A stretch of 33,330 bases of DNA from an uncultured Oscillospiraceae bacterium (GTDB taxonomy: Bacteria; Bacillota; Clostridia; Oscillospirales; Ruminococcaceae): NCBI GenBank assembly GCA_949737515.1, contig CATJCP010000295.1, forward strand, positions 1-33,330. Reading direction: 5' to 3'. The position numbers and the translations under genes are program-made. Below, one piece after another: positions 24,141 to 32,907 of the stretch (the stretch's first letter is position 1; every line of letters starts with the position of its first letter). The notes beneath the pieces were generated by a model. The model saw nothing but the letters and a program-made list of their open reading frames with translations, ran no database searches and was not told the origin of the DNA.

Positions 24141-25430
24141 TTATAGGAACAGTCTTAGAATAAACTGCCCCTCCTGCACTGTAAAGGAATAGACGCCGCT
24201 ATGCCGTTCCACAATGGCGCAGATGCTCTTTGCGCCGATACCATGGCCCGGCTGATCGGAAACAGGAAGCCCTTTTTGGAAACGTACCTTTTCTTTACAG
24301 GGGTTTGTTACCTGGATGAAGGACTTGCAGGTTTTGCTGTTAAACCAGAACTGCAATGAAACGGTGCAGCTCTCCCCTGCCCTGACAAATGGCTGGCAGG
24401 CGCAGATCGCATTTTCCAGGGCATTGGAAAGAATCACACAGAGGTCGCTGTCCGAAACAGAGATAAGGGAAGGAAGCGTCCCTTCTACCACAAAGCCTAT
24501 GCCCTGCTTTTCCGTTCGGTCCGCAAAGGAGCAAAGGATAAGGTTGACAGCTTCATTTTCGCAGTAATTTTTCACCTTTTGGGCCTCAATCTCCCGGAAA
24601 ATATCAGAAATGTAGTTTTGCGCCCGGTCATCTTCCCCATTTTGAATGCAGGCAGAAAGATACTGGAGATGGTGACGCAGGTCATGGCGATGCCGGGCGG
24701 CCATCTCCTGGGATTCCCTCAGGGCGCTAATCTGCTGGACCGACTGATCCAGCTGGAGTTTCAGGCTGTCCTGTACCTGTTTGGCCTGCCACCGCTGTTC
24801 CTCTGTGGATGAGTTATAAAGCAGGAAGATCAAATAAGCGATACAGCAGACAAAGGGCATAAATTCCAGCACTGCCGGCTCACCGCTGGAAAGAAGACCC
24901 GTATATATCCGCGTCAGGTAATCAAAACCGTAATACAAGGCAGGGATTACGCCAAACTGGCATTGGTTTTTGACTGGATATTTAGAAAGAAGCTGTATGG
25001 AAGGGGAAGCGAAATGCAGCAGAAAGAGCAGCAGCGGCAAAGTAACCGCAATCTCCACAATATTTTGGAGGAAGGCGTCGCCGGACAGTACAGCAACTAC
25101 CGCCAGCGCGATCCATCGCCGCAGTTGGCAGAACAGGTAAACAGAGAGGATGGAGACAACAGGCCAAAGCAGCCGGCGGGTAAGGATGTAGAGCATCATC
25201 AGAATCGGCAGGTGGACAGTAACAGGACAGAGCTGCCGCCGGAGCTCTGCGCTCCACTGCTGGTATATCAGCCCCTGCGGTATCAGCATCAGCGCCATGC
25301 CTCCCCAGAAAACCAGGCAGCTGCGCCAGGTGCGGGGAACATTACAAAAGGACATTGCTAAAATTCCTCCAAAAAGGCATACAGAGGCGTCATTCAGCAG
25401 CGCCGCCAAAACATCCGCCGGAATTGTCAT
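24141..25430 (-). CDS. GHKL-type sensor histidine kinase (AgrC-like architecture)
   Basis: This 429-residue protein has a hydrophobic N-terminal half with about six membrane segments (residues 10-205), then a coiled linker and a phosphoacceptor region with H249 in RHRHDLRHHLQ. The ATPase domain has an N box around N336/N340 and a glycine motif GHGIGAKSI near 390-400. This layout is that of AgrC/ComD-like kinases paired with LytTR regulators, which respond to peptides, ions or cell-surface stress. The signal is not evident, and no processing protease or small peptide gene is seen beside it. It overlaps the response regulator by 4 bases (ATGA), so the two are translationally coupled. Confidence 0.92.
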   Translation of the reverse strand: MTIPADVLAALLNDASVCLFGGILAMSFCNVPRTWRSCLVFWGGMALMLIPQGLIYQQWSAELRRQLCPVTVHLPILMMLYILTRRLLWPVVSILSVYLFCQLRRWIALAVVAVLSGDAFLQNIVEIAVTLPLLLFLLHFASPSIQLLSKYPVKNQCQFGVIPALYYGFDYLTRIYTGLLSSGEPAVLEFMPFVCCIAYLIFLLYNSSTEEQRWQAKQVQDSLKLQLDQSVQQISALRESQEMAARHRHDLRHHLQYLSACIQNGEDDRAQNYISDIFREIEAQKVKNYCENEAVNLILCSFADRTEKQGIGFVVEGTLPSLISVSDSDLCVILSNALENAICACQPFVRAGESCTVSLQFWFNSKTCKSFIQVTNPCKEKVRFQKGLPVSDQPGHGIGAKSICAIVERHSGVYSFTVQEGQFILRLFL

Positions 25431-26167
25431 AGCTTCACCCGCCCTTTTTGTGCCGCGTATTCCAAAAATGCGGCCTTGACCCTGCTGTATTTGCCGTGGG
25501 GAATCGGTATTTGGGTAAGGCAGGACATGGTAATGGCCCGGTAAGATATTTCCTGCACATATTCCATGTTGATGAGGAAAGAGCGGTGGGGACGCAGAAA
25601 GCCGCCGTATCCCTCCAGCCGGTATTCCAGTTCATCCAGTTTCCCGGTGCTCTCCAATACCCTACCGGAGATTAGGTGAAGGAAGATCGTTCGATGAACC
25701 ACCTCGCAGAATTCCAGCTTCCTTGGTTCCAGCCGTGTAATGCCTGTCCTGCACCGCAGAATAAACCCGTCAAACTGTTCCTTCCGGCAAAATTCCAGAA
25801 CCGAATCCATAAGGCGGAACAGGGCCTCTGCCTGGAGGGGCTTGAGCTGATAAAAATAGGCGTTCACTGTGTAAGACTGCACTGCAAATTCCGACGAGGC
25901 AGTCAGAAAGATGATCTTGGCGCTGCTGTCGTAGTTTCGTATCTCGGCAGCAGTTTCAATCCCATTCTGCCCTGGCATGAGAATATCCAAGAAAAAAATA
26001 TCGAATTGGACGCCCTTCTCCACCACTGCCAGCAGCTCCAACGGGCTTTGAAAGGCAGTATAATTGAATTCTACCCCCGCTCTGTACTCTGTATGGTATT
26101 GCCTCAAAAGGTTCATCAGTTCGTTCAGTTCAGAAATTTCATCATCACAAAGTGCAATCTTTATCAT
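25427..26167 (-). CDS. LytTR-family response regulator
   Basis: This 246-residue regulator has a receiver domain (about 1-125) with acidic D8/D9, phosphoacceptor D61 in FFLDILMPG, a switch Thr in FLTASS and a Lys in QLKPLQ. A LytTR DNA-binding domain follows (about 142-240), with FLRPHRSFLINMEYV and IPIPHGKYSRVK typical of AgrA/YehT-type regulators. It is the first gene of the pair, and its promoter region carries a spaced direct repeat suited to LytTR binding, so autoregulation is likely. There is no clear downstream regulon marker, but the lemA unit next door is a candidate target. Confidence 0.94.
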   Translation of the reverse strand: MIKIALCDDEISELNELMNLLRQYHTEYRAGVEFNYTAFQSPLELLAVVEKGVQFDIFFLDILMPGQNGIETAAEIRNYDSSAKIIFLTASSEFAVQSYTVNAYFYQLKPLQAEALFRLMDSVLEFCRKEQFDGFILRCRTGITRLEPRKLEFCEVVHRTIFLHLISGRVLESTGKLDELEYRLEGYGGFLRPHRSFLINMEYVQEISYRAITMSCLTQIPIPHGKYSRVKAAFLEYAAQKGRVKL

Positions 26168-26238
26168 AGCGGTCTGGCTTCCCCCTTTCGCGACAGGGAA
26201 CTATCCCGGGCACACAGCGCGAAATTTTCAACCCTTCT

Positions 26239-26267
26239 ATTATAACAGAAAAAGCTTTTTCTGTACT
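26239..26267 (-). promoter_or_regulatory. Promoter of the LytTR/GHKL pair with a 20-bp perfect palindrome in its spacer
   Basis: A perfect TATAAT (26239-26244, minus strand) lies 72 bases before the regulator start. The spacer is filled by the palindrome ACAGAAAAAGCTTTTTCTGT (26245-26264). The -35 region, AGTACA (26262-26267), is weak and matches only in ACA, as expected for an activated promoter. The palindrome could be an operator for a dimeric repressor. Confidence 0.6.
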
Positions 26268-26297
26268 GTTTTTGTCCTGAAATGTACATTTTTCGTC
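26262..26297 (-). promoter_or_regulatory. Direct repeat upstream of the LytTR operon promoter, candidate LytTR sites
   Basis: On the minus strand GACGAAAAATGTACA (26283-26297) and GACAAAAACAGTACA (26262-26276) match at 12 of 15 positions and start exactly 21 bases apart. The nearer copy overlaps the weak -35 region. Two direct half-sites about two helical turns apart next to the -35 is the known layout for AgrA-type LytTR regulators. The assignment is by geometry, not by matching a fixed consensus. Confidence 0.55.
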
Positions 26298-26498
26298 TTG
26301 AACTGACTCAACAGATGTAACAGGCCAAGGGAAAAATTCAGGTTTGTCTAACTCTGGGAAGCCTGGGTTATTCTTCCTTTCTCAGAAAGCCTTATGTTCC
26401 GGCGGAATACCTGCTTGGCTGCTGTCCACAAAACCGAAATGAGGTTTATGACCGATATATTATACCCATGCAAGAGGCTGGAGTACTGCAGCCTGCGC
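26298..26498. other. Remaining intergenic stretch after the second AraC regulator
   Basis: Together with the LytTR promoter region this makes 331 bases without a gene. It has a TATAAT-like string on the minus strand (26459-26464) without a partner -35, and a weak GGCTG/CAGCC stem near 26478-26495 just after the regulator stop. No strong terminator is visible, so some read-through into the LytTR operon is possible. Confidence 0.4.
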
Positions 26499-28874
26499 TC
26501 ATTCCCGTATGGTGTTTATAGAATCCTGGTGGCGGTTGTCCCTCCGGTATGCCGCCGGGGTAACTCCCACATATTTCTTAAAAATAGCAGAAAACTGTTT
26601 GGCGTTGTTGTATCCTACCTCCTCAGAAATTTCATTGATTGTCTTTTCGGTTGTCATCAACAGCCTGCGTGCCTTATACAGCTTGACGCTGGTCAGATAT
26701 TCTTTGAAGTTCTGCCCCACTTCCTCTTTAAACAGACTGGAAAGATAAGGGGTTGTAACCCCCAGCCTCCCGGCAAGGTCTGATAAGCTCAAATCCGTAT
26801 TGGATTCTGTTTCTACAATGTCCAAGGCCTGGGCGACTATTTTACTGTAACTCGCTGTTTCACGTGTACTGAGCACCTTCTGTACATATTCGCTCAACCA
26901 TTGGGCTGTTTCCTCAAAACTTTGGAAAAAGCTGTCAAAGTTGATAAACCGGTCTGTCAGAACCCTGACCGCTTCGCTGTCCCTCATCCCCAGCTCGGCA
27001 AAAAATTCACACAGAATATTGATGAGGTCTTTGCAATAATACTGATAGTCTGTAATGAGGATCCCTTTATCCCGGAGCATCTCCAGATGGGAGCGGATCA
27101 GATGGGATATTTCCTGCGGGCTGCTGGAAAGGAGGTTTTTCTTTAAATGCTTTTTGTAGTAGTAATAATTGATAGGGCTGTTTTCCCCCTGGGTAAGTTC
27201 CCCCTTAGAAATCACGGTATTGTATCCAAATACAAAGCGGTAGCGAATCACCTCTTTTGCTTCCCTGCCGCTGATAAAAAGCTTGGAAAGGTTTTCACCG
27301 ATGGTTCCAATCCCAATGATAGATTCAATTTCAAACCGGTTCATAAGGATATTTTGAAAAAATCCAAGGCTGACCTTCAGCTTATATACAAGGCCGTCTG
27401 TTTCAAAGTGCTCTGGGCAGGCGATTACCGCCCATATTTTCGCTTCGTCTGATGGGCTTTCAAAAAATGTCCGCATAGGTTCTGTTTCCTCAGGCAGCGT
27501 ATTGGACAGAACCTCCAGAATCCCGGAGAGAAAGAGGGACTGTTCCTTTTCCGTCATAGATTCCATGTACTTGTGCAGGCTGCCGCTGAATTCAACCAAA
27601 ACGGCAATACAGGGACGGTCGTATTGAAATCCTAAAAACTCTCCCCTTCGCCGCAGATCCTCCTGGGATACAGCATCCCCCATCAACACTTGGTATAAAA
27701 AATACTGTCCAAGGAGGGCTTCGCTTTCATCCAGGCTGCTTTGCAGCCGGTTATTCTGTTTCTCCATTTGTTCCTGCCGGCCATGAGCAGCGGCAAGCTC
27801 TGTCAATATTGACTGAATCTTACTGTTAATCTGCTTATATTCGTCCTTGGAGGAAATTTGAGGGATACCTGCAAGGTTCTGGAAGCCTGTTTCCTCAGAA
27901 AGCAGCTCTCCAATTTGCTGGATGGGCGTATAAAGCCTTTTGGAAATCAGATAGGAGCCAGCCAAAGCAATCAATAACGCCACGGCGGAAATCAATATAA
28001 TCCGGTTCCGCATATAGTCGATTTTACCGGTTACGCTTCTCTCAGGGACGGCAATTACATAGTCCCACCCGGTCATATCCGAATGGCGGTTTGAAATCAG
28101 GTAGTCAATCCCCTCAAAAGACTGTACACTGTCTTTTCCTCTGTCCATACCAGCATATAATGCAGGGGGGATTTCCGGGTTGCTGGAAATAATGACTTTG
28201 CCCTCTGCATCAAGAATGGCAACTGAACTGAGGGGCGAGGATGACCTTAGGAAAATATTTCTAAATAAACTGGCTGTATCCAGTTCTACCACAAGGATTC
28301 CCCCTGGCTGCTGATAGTAGTTCCCAATTAAATAAAACAGGCGGATATTATCCGTAGGCCGTTCCGGTGCGGTGGTTTGCCGCCCGCCCTCTATCCAGAC
28401 TTTCCTGGAATAGCTTTCAAAAAGGGCCGATACGCTGTCCACATCGGCGTCAGTGAGAAAACGCGCCCCCTGTTCGCTGACGCACATCTGATTGCGGATA
28501 CTGTACACGCGCACCCCTTTAATATGGGGGTTGGTATCCACCATGGCGGAAGCCACTCCGGAAACACTGTTTACTAAGGTGACAGTGGAATACCGGTCAA
28601 TGCGGAGCCGGTTGGAGATTAAGGAAGTTACATTGCTGTTAGCAGCGAGCTGGTCCGCTGAACTTTCTATGGTGGACAGCGTCTGCTCAATGTTTTCAAT
28701 TACATATGAGATCATTTCATTGTTTGAACGAAAAATTTCCTCTTGAAGGATCTTATGCGCAGCCAGGTAACTGGAAACGGCAAATACCAGTGTGAGAACC
28801 AGTATAAAAGTTGAAAGGAGAAGGAACATGACTGTAAAGGCACTTACGCGGTCTTTTATTCTTTGCAGCAGCAT
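26499..28874 (-). CDS. Membrane-anchored AraC-family regulator with Cache-type sensor (YesN-like output)
   Basis: The 791-residue protein has a membrane segment at about 13-37, an outer domain of about 250 residues with a Cache-like pattern, and a second membrane segment at about 291-310. A HAMP-like linker and coiled segment (NNRLQSSLDESEALLGQY) and a long middle region follow, with a C-terminal AraC double helix-turn-helix over the last 100 residues (SLSDLAGRLGVTTPYLSSLF and VGYNNAKQFSAIFKKYVGVTP). I prefer the ATG at 28874; an in-frame GTG at 28886 is possible but has a poorly spaced site. It follows the second transporter operon, separated by a terminator and its own promoter region, and probably controls that transporter. 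Confidence 0.88.
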   Translation of the reverse strand: MLLQRIKDRVSAFTVMFLLLSTFILVLTLVFAVSSYLAAHKILQEEIFRSNNEMISYVIENIEQTLSTIESSADQLAANSNVTSLISNRLRIDRYSTVTLVNSVSGVASAMVDTNPHIKGVRVYSIRNQMCVSEQGARFLTDADVDSVSALFESYSRKVWIEGGRQTTAPERPTDNIRLFYLIGNYYQQPGGILVVELDTASLFRNIFLRSSSPLSSVAILDAEGKVIISSNPEIPPALYAGMDRGKDSVQSFEGIDYLISNRHSDMTGWDYVIAVPERSVTGKIDYMRNRIILISAVALLIALAGSYLISKRLYTPIQQIGELLSEETGFQNLAGIPQISSKDEYKQINSKIQSILTELAAAHGRQEQMEKQNNRLQSSLDESEALLGQYFLYQVLMGDAVSQEDLRRRGEFLGFQYDRPCIAVLVEFSGSLHKYMESMTEKEQSLFLSGILEVLSNTLPEETEPMRTFFESPSDEAKIWAVIACPEHFETDGLVYKLKVSLGFFQNILMNRFEIESIIGIGTIGENLSKLFISGREAKEVIRYRFVFGYNTVISKGELTQGENSPINYYYYKKHLKKNLLSSSPQEISHLIRSHLEMLRDKGILITDYQYYCKDLINILCEFFAELGMRDSEAVRVLTDRFINFDSFFQSFEETAQWLSEYVQKVLSTRETASYSKIVAQALDIVETESNTDLSLSDLAGRLGVTTPYLSSLFKEEVGQNFKEYLTSVKLYKARRLLMTTEKTINEISEEVGYNNAKQFSAIFKKYVGVTPAAYRRDNRHQDSINTIRE

Positions 28875-28906
28875 CCTCAGGAGCACACCTTTCTGGAATA
28901 TTGTCT

Positions 28907-28945
28907 ATTATACCCAAAAACTAAAATGATTTCTTTACTATTATA
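28907..28945 (-). promoter_or_regulatory. Candidate promoters of the second AraC regulator
   Basis: Two perfect TATAAT strings occur on the minus strand at 28940-28945 and 28907-28912, between the preceding terminator and the regulator start. Neither has a good -35 match at 17 bases, so the promoters are probably weak or activator-dependent. Confidence 0.45.
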
Positions 28946-28969
28946 CCATATCCCCATAGAAAAGGAAAG

Positions 28970-28998
28970 CGCCGCAAAATGCAGGGCATTTTGCGGCG
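28970..28998 (-). terminator. Terminator after the second binding-protein operon
   Basis: A 13-pair stem, CGCCGCAAAATGC (28970-28982) and GCATTTTGCGGCG (28986-28998), with a 3-base loop. It lies about 75 bases after the binding-protein stop and is followed on the minus strand by a T-rich stretch (CTTTCCTTTTC). Confidence 0.8.
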
Positions 28999-29071
28999 GT
29001 TCCAAATGTTTTAGGCGCAGGAACGGATTACACGGCGCACCCCTTCTATTTTCCTGTTTTTGCCTGCGAAA

Positions 29072-30748
29072 CTATTCCAGGGTCATGGTGTCGAGGGCGC
29101 CCTGGTAAGCGGCGATGTACTCGTCAACCCGCATACCGTCAAACATGGAGACAAAGGCGTTCCAGGAGTCATCGGTGACACCCTCGGTGATAAAGGTGGC
29201 CATATATTCCTTTACGGCATTGTCTATATCGGTTTTGATTAAGGCGTTGCTCTGGTTCTGCTCGGAGGTCAGGGGGGCCAGGTCAAGGTAATCGTTGGAG
29301 TACTTCTGCATCAGGCCCTTGTCGGTGTAGGTCTGGCAGTAGGTGGTTTTCTCAATCCTCTGCTCCGGCCAGTCAAAGACGGAGTCAATGTATTTGCCGG
29401 GGCCAAAGAACAAGCAGTTGCAGTCCAGGAAGTTCTTTACGTCGATATCGCCCATCATCAGGGTCTGAACCTTGTTCTGGTCGTTGTATTTCCAGCCGGT
29501 GCCGTCTGTGGCGTCCTTTTCGCCGTAGTACAGGGAGTACATGGTTTCGGTTTCCATCATAGCGTCCAGCAGGCGGAGGGTCTGGGGGACATATTGGTTG
29601 GCAATGGTGATATACGCGCCTTTGCTTGCCTTTTCAAAGGACTTGTAATCAACGGTAGTGGCAGCATCGGGGACATAAACGGTACAGGTTGCAGCTACTC
29701 CATCGTCAAAGCCCATAGCTTTCAGCCGCCAGGCGGTAAAGAAGCCAGCATTGCCTTCCTTGAACTTGGTTTCCACCGTGTTCTGGTCCTGGGAAATCAT
29801 TTCAGGGTCAGTTAAACCTTCGGTATAGCAGGTGTGGAGCCATTCCATACAGTCACGGAAGCCCTGCTGGGTGGCGGTGAACTGCACCTTTTTATCATTG
29901 TCGATGAAAAGCCAGTTGTTGGGGCCGGCGGGAACGCCAAACAGTGGAAGCATATACCTTACGCCATAGAAGCCGTTGTCCAGGCTCATTTCCAGCGGAA
30001 CCTCATCGTTGGGGTCGCCGTTGCCGTTGGCGTCCTGGGCCTTGAAGGCTCGGAGGACCTCGGTCAGTTCCGCCACATTGGTTGGCGTGTTCAGGTTCAG
30101 GCGGGTCAGCCAATCCTGGTTGATGAACCAGTGGGCGTTGGTGTTGATGTACTGGCCCACCATATAGCCGATGGCGTATTTATTGCCGTCAGAAGCAACC
30201 AGGGAGTTACAGGGATCGGAATCCTCAGCTGCCCTTCTCTCGGTATAGTTGGGCATATATTTGCTGGTCAGGTCGTCGTTGAGGGGGATCAGCAGCTTCT
30301 GGGTCACGCCGTATTCCTCTTGGTCAACGGGGGTATTGGGGGTGATGATGCAGTCTGGATACTCGCCGGAGGCAAACATCAGGTTCAGCTTGGTAGGCCA
30401 GTCGTTGCCCTTGATCATGTCCCATTCCAGCTTAATGCCGGTCTGCTCCTCCAGCCTCTGGATGGCGGGCATTTCGGAAGGGGCGGTCAGGGAGTCAACA
30501 TCCCGGATGCCCTGCATAATTTTCAGGGTTATGGGTTCGTTGACAATGGGAAAGCCAGTTTCGTTGAAGTTTTCACCGGTAGCCGTATCTCCGCCGGTGG
30601 AGGTGGCAGAAGAGGAATCTGTCTTGGAAGGTGCGGCGCTTCCTCCGGTGCTGCCGGAAGAACTCTGTGAAGGGGAGCTCTGGCACCCTGCCATAACGGA
30701 CACTGCCATAGCCGCAGCCAAAACAATAGTTAATGCTTTCTTTTTCAT
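29072..30748 (-). CDS. Extracellular solute-binding lipoprotein of second ABC importer
   Basis: This 558-residue LplA-like binding protein has a signal peptide ending MAGC with C22 as the lipid-bearing residue, a Ser/Thr/Ala-rich linker (about 23-60) and a mature domain starting near FNETGFPIVNEPITLKI. An AQDANGNGDPNDEVPLEM loop again resembles a calcium-binding loop. It is only distantly similar to the two binding proteins of the first operon, so the ligand is probably different. It follows the two permease genes by 45 bases. AGGAGGATATTT precedes the ATG. Confidence 0.93.
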   Translation of the reverse strand: MKKKALTIVLAAAMAVSVMAGCQSSPSQSSSGSTGGSAAPSKTDSSSATSTGGDTATGENFNETGFPIVNEPITLKIMQGIRDVDSLTAPSEMPAIQRLEEQTGIKLEWDMIKGNDWPTKLNLMFASGEYPDCIITPNTPVDQEEYGVTQKLLIPLNDDLTSKYMPNYTERRAAEDSDPCNSLVASDGNKYAIGYMVGQYINTNAHWFINQDWLTRLNLNTPTNVAELTEVLRAFKAQDANGNGDPNDEVPLEMSLDNGFYGVRYMLPLFGVPAGPNNWLFIDNDKKVQFTATQQGFRDCMEWLHTCYTEGLTDPEMISQDQNTVETKFKEGNAGFFTAWRLKAMGFDDGVAATCTVYVPDAATTVDYKSFEKASKGAYITIANQYVPQTLRLLDAMMETETMYSLYYGEKDATDGTGWKYNDQNKVQTLMMGDIDVKNFLDCNCLFFGPGKYIDSVFDWPEQRIEKTTYCQTYTDKGLMQKYSNDYLDLAPLTSEQNQSNALIKTDIDNAVKEYMATFITEGVTDDSWNAFVSMFDGMRVDEYIAAYQGALDTMTLE

Positions 30749-30793
30749 AAATATCCTCCTGAATTGTCTGTGTTTGTGTATGTGTCAGATTGA

Positions 30794-31732
30794 TTAACCT
30801 TTGAGGGAACCAATCATAACGCCTTTTTCAAAATACTTCTGCATGAAGGCATACAGAATAACTACCGGGCCTGTGGCAACAACAATAATGCAGTATTTGG
30901 CAACCTGGGCAACCTTTGTGGCCTCTATCATGGATTCCACATTGTCCATCATGGTCATCATGTAGTCGCCGGATTTATCCACCTGGAGGGTTGCCAGGAT
31001 TTCGCGAAGGATGGTTTGCAGGGGGTAAAGGTTCCTGTCGCGGAGATACACCAAACCGGTAAAATAATCGTTCCATTTGCCCACGCCATAGTAAACTGCC
31101 AGAACCGCCAGGATGGTTTTGCTCAAAGGAATAACCACTTTAAAGAAGTAGTCAAAATGTGATGCGCCGTCAATCATGGAAGCTTCATAGAGGGAATGGG
31201 GGATGCTGGTCTGTATAAAGGTTCTGGCAACCATCATATTCCAGACGCTGACGCTTCCCATAAGGATAATGACCCAGGGGGTATTGTACAAACCGATGTC
31301 CCGCATGGTCAGGAAGGTGGGGATCAGCCCGCCGCCAAAGAACATGGTAAAGATAAAGAACAAGTTGAATAAAGCTTTTCCCTTGAATTTGGGACGGGAC
31401 AACACATAGGCAGCAAGCATTGTGATGATAATGCTGACGATAACGCTGGCAAAGGTGTACATAATGGAGTTGCCGTAGGAGCGAAGCAGCTCCCGGTACT
31501 TAAAGACCGCGTTGTATCCTCTGAAAGAGATTCCCACCGGATGCCAGACCACCTCGCCCCGGACAATGGCGTCGGGGTCAGAAATGGAGGCGATAACCAC
31601 CAAGTACAGGGGGTAGAGGATCATAAACATGATGGCAATCCATAAGACAGTGTTGACAATATGGAATACCTGGTCGCTTTTGCTGATTCGTTTTTTCCTT
31701 TTTCTAACGGCGGTTCCCGCAGAAGCTGACAT
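30794..31732 (-). CDS. Carbohydrate ABC transporter permease, LplC-like (second importer)
   Basis: This 312-residue membrane protein has about six hydrophobic segments and an EAA-loop variant, YEASMIDGASHFDYF with VVIPLSKT, where the second Ala of EAA is Ser. A basic N-terminal tail (RKRKKRISKSD) sets cytoplasmic orientation. The ending FEKGVMIGSLKG matches the first operon's LplC-type permease. It lies 21 bases after the LplB-like gene. Confidence 0.94.
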   Translation of the reverse strand: MSASAGTAVRKRKKRISKSDQVFHIVNTVLWIAIMFMILYPLYLVVIASISDPDAIVRGEVVWHPVGISFRGYNAVFKYRELLRSYGNSIMYTFASVIVSIIITMLAAYVLSRPKFKGKALFNLFFIFTMFFGGGLIPTFLTMRDIGLYNTPWVIILMGSVSVWNMMVARTFIQTSIPHSLYEASMIDGASHFDYFFKVVIPLSKTILAVLAVYYGVGKWNDYFTGLVYLRDRNLYPLQTILREILATLQVDKSGDYMMTMMDNVESMIEATKVAQVAKYCIIVVATGPVVILYAFMQKYFEKGVMIGSLKG

Positions 31733-31753
31733 AGTTCTTCTCTCCCTTCCCTG

Positions 31754-32707
31754 TCAGAACAGGCCCACGTCGGTGGCCTTTTTAGATATCTTATTGACTG
31801 AGACAATCAGGATAAAGTTGATAACATTGATAAACAGCCCGATTGCCGCCGTATAGGAGAACTGGGCATTCCCAAGGCCCACATTGTAAACGTAAACGCC
31901 TATAATGTCCGATTTGGGGATGTTGCCTGCAGTCTGCATAACCAAAGCTTTTTCAGTGTTGCTGTTGAGCAGCTTGCCGCAGTCAAGAACAAGAACCATC
32001 ATAATTGTCGGCAGGATGCTGGGGATGTCAATATACCAAATTTTCTGCCATATGCTGGCTCCGTCAATCTCGGCTGCTTCATACAATGCTTGGTCAATGC
32101 CAGAAAGCGCCGCAATATAAAGGATGGTGCTGTATCCTGCGCCCTGCCAGATACTTGATATGATATAGATAGGCCGGAAGGCTGACGCGCTGGACATATA
32201 ATCGATCGCCCTAAGCCCAAGGGCTTCCCGGATTACGTTGAAGATACCGCTTGTTGGGGAAAGGAATATGTACAGCATACCGGCGAGGACAACCGTTGAA
32301 ATGAAATAGGGTACATAGATAGTTGTCTGGATGCCCCTCTTGATGCGGTCATTCTTAATCTGGTTGAGCATGATTGCCATAATGACGGGAATCGGGAAGC
32401 CGATTAACAGGTTTTCAATGTTCAGGATTAAAGTATTGGCTAACAGGCGGGTGAAGTAATACGCATTAAAGAACGCTTTAAAATGCTTCAATCCGACCCA
32501 TTCGCTGCCGGTGATGCCGGACACCGCTTTATAATCTTTAAAGGCAATCTGTATTCCGTACATCGGCATATAGTGGAAGATGATGAAATAAGCTACTGCT
32601 GGGAGAATCATGATATAAAGCTGCCAGTTGTCTTTCAGGTAGCTTTTTGCCCGCTGGGAAGCGGGCGTGCTGGGTTTTTGGGTTTGTGCCGCTGCCGCGC
32701 TTTTCAT
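31754..32707 (-). CDS. Carbohydrate ABC transporter permease, LplB-like (second importer)
   Basis: The start is taken at the ATG at 32707, with AGGAGG about 7 bases upstream; the frame continues 72 codons further, but that part covers the promoter. The 317-residue protein has a cytoplasmic tail, YMPMYGIQIAFKDYK after the first membrane segment, and the EAA loop YEAAEIDGASIWQK with IDIPSI. It is the first gene of the second importer operon. As with the first operon, no ATPase gene is present. Confidence 0.94.
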   Translation of the reverse strand: MKSAAAAQTQKPSTPASQRAKSYLKDNWQLYIMILPAVAYFIIFHYMPMYGIQIAFKDYKAVSGITGSEWVGLKHFKAFFNAYYFTRLLANTLILNIENLLIGFPIPVIMAIMLNQIKNDRIKRGIQTTIYVPYFISTVVLAGMLYIFLSPTSGIFNVIREALGLRAIDYMSSASAFRPIYIISSIWQGAGYSTILYIAALSGIDQALYEAAEIDGASIWQKIWYIDIPSILPTIMMVLVLDCGKLLNSNTEKALVMQTAGNIPKSDIIGVYVYNVGLGNAQFSYTAAIGLFINVINFILIVSVNKISKKATDVGLF

Positions 32708-32753
32708 AAATAACCTCCTCTTTTTTCCTGCCCGAAGGAATGTTTCTGTATTT

Positions 32754-32759
32754 ATTATA
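32754..32759 (-). promoter_or_regulatory. Promoter -10 of the second importer operon
   Basis: A perfect TATAAT on the minus strand, preceded by TTTTTG, lies about 47 bases before the LplB-like start codon. The -35 (around TGGCTG, 16 bases away) is weak, which suits dependence on the AraC-type activator encoded downstream. Confidence 0.55.
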
Positions 32760-32836
32760 CAAAAATGAGAGGTTTCAGCCATGGAGTTATCCGAAAAGCA
32801 GGTTGTAAATTTCCGACTTTTTGGAAAAACGTAACG

Positions 32837-32873
32837 GGCGCGGCAGCTTTTGTTATAGCTGCCGCGCCTTTTT
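32837..32873 (+). terminator. Strong plus-strand terminator without an upstream gene
   Basis: GGCGCGGCAGC (32837-32847) pairs perfectly with GCTGCCGCGCC (32858-32868) and is followed by TTTTT. It points rightwards, but no plus-strand gene precedes it in the window, and it sits 35 bases before the FecCD remnant. It may be what is left of an attenuator or of a lost neighbour gene. Confidence 0.8.
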
Positions 32874-32907
32874 ATTGTGTTTGTAAACCGGAAGGGAGCG
32901 TAACATA

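Noticed and set aside
26394-26783. 129-codon plus-strand open frame near the end of the second AraC regulator
   Set aside because: About two thirds is antisense to the conserved AraC helix-turn-helix coding region, and no ribosome site is seen.
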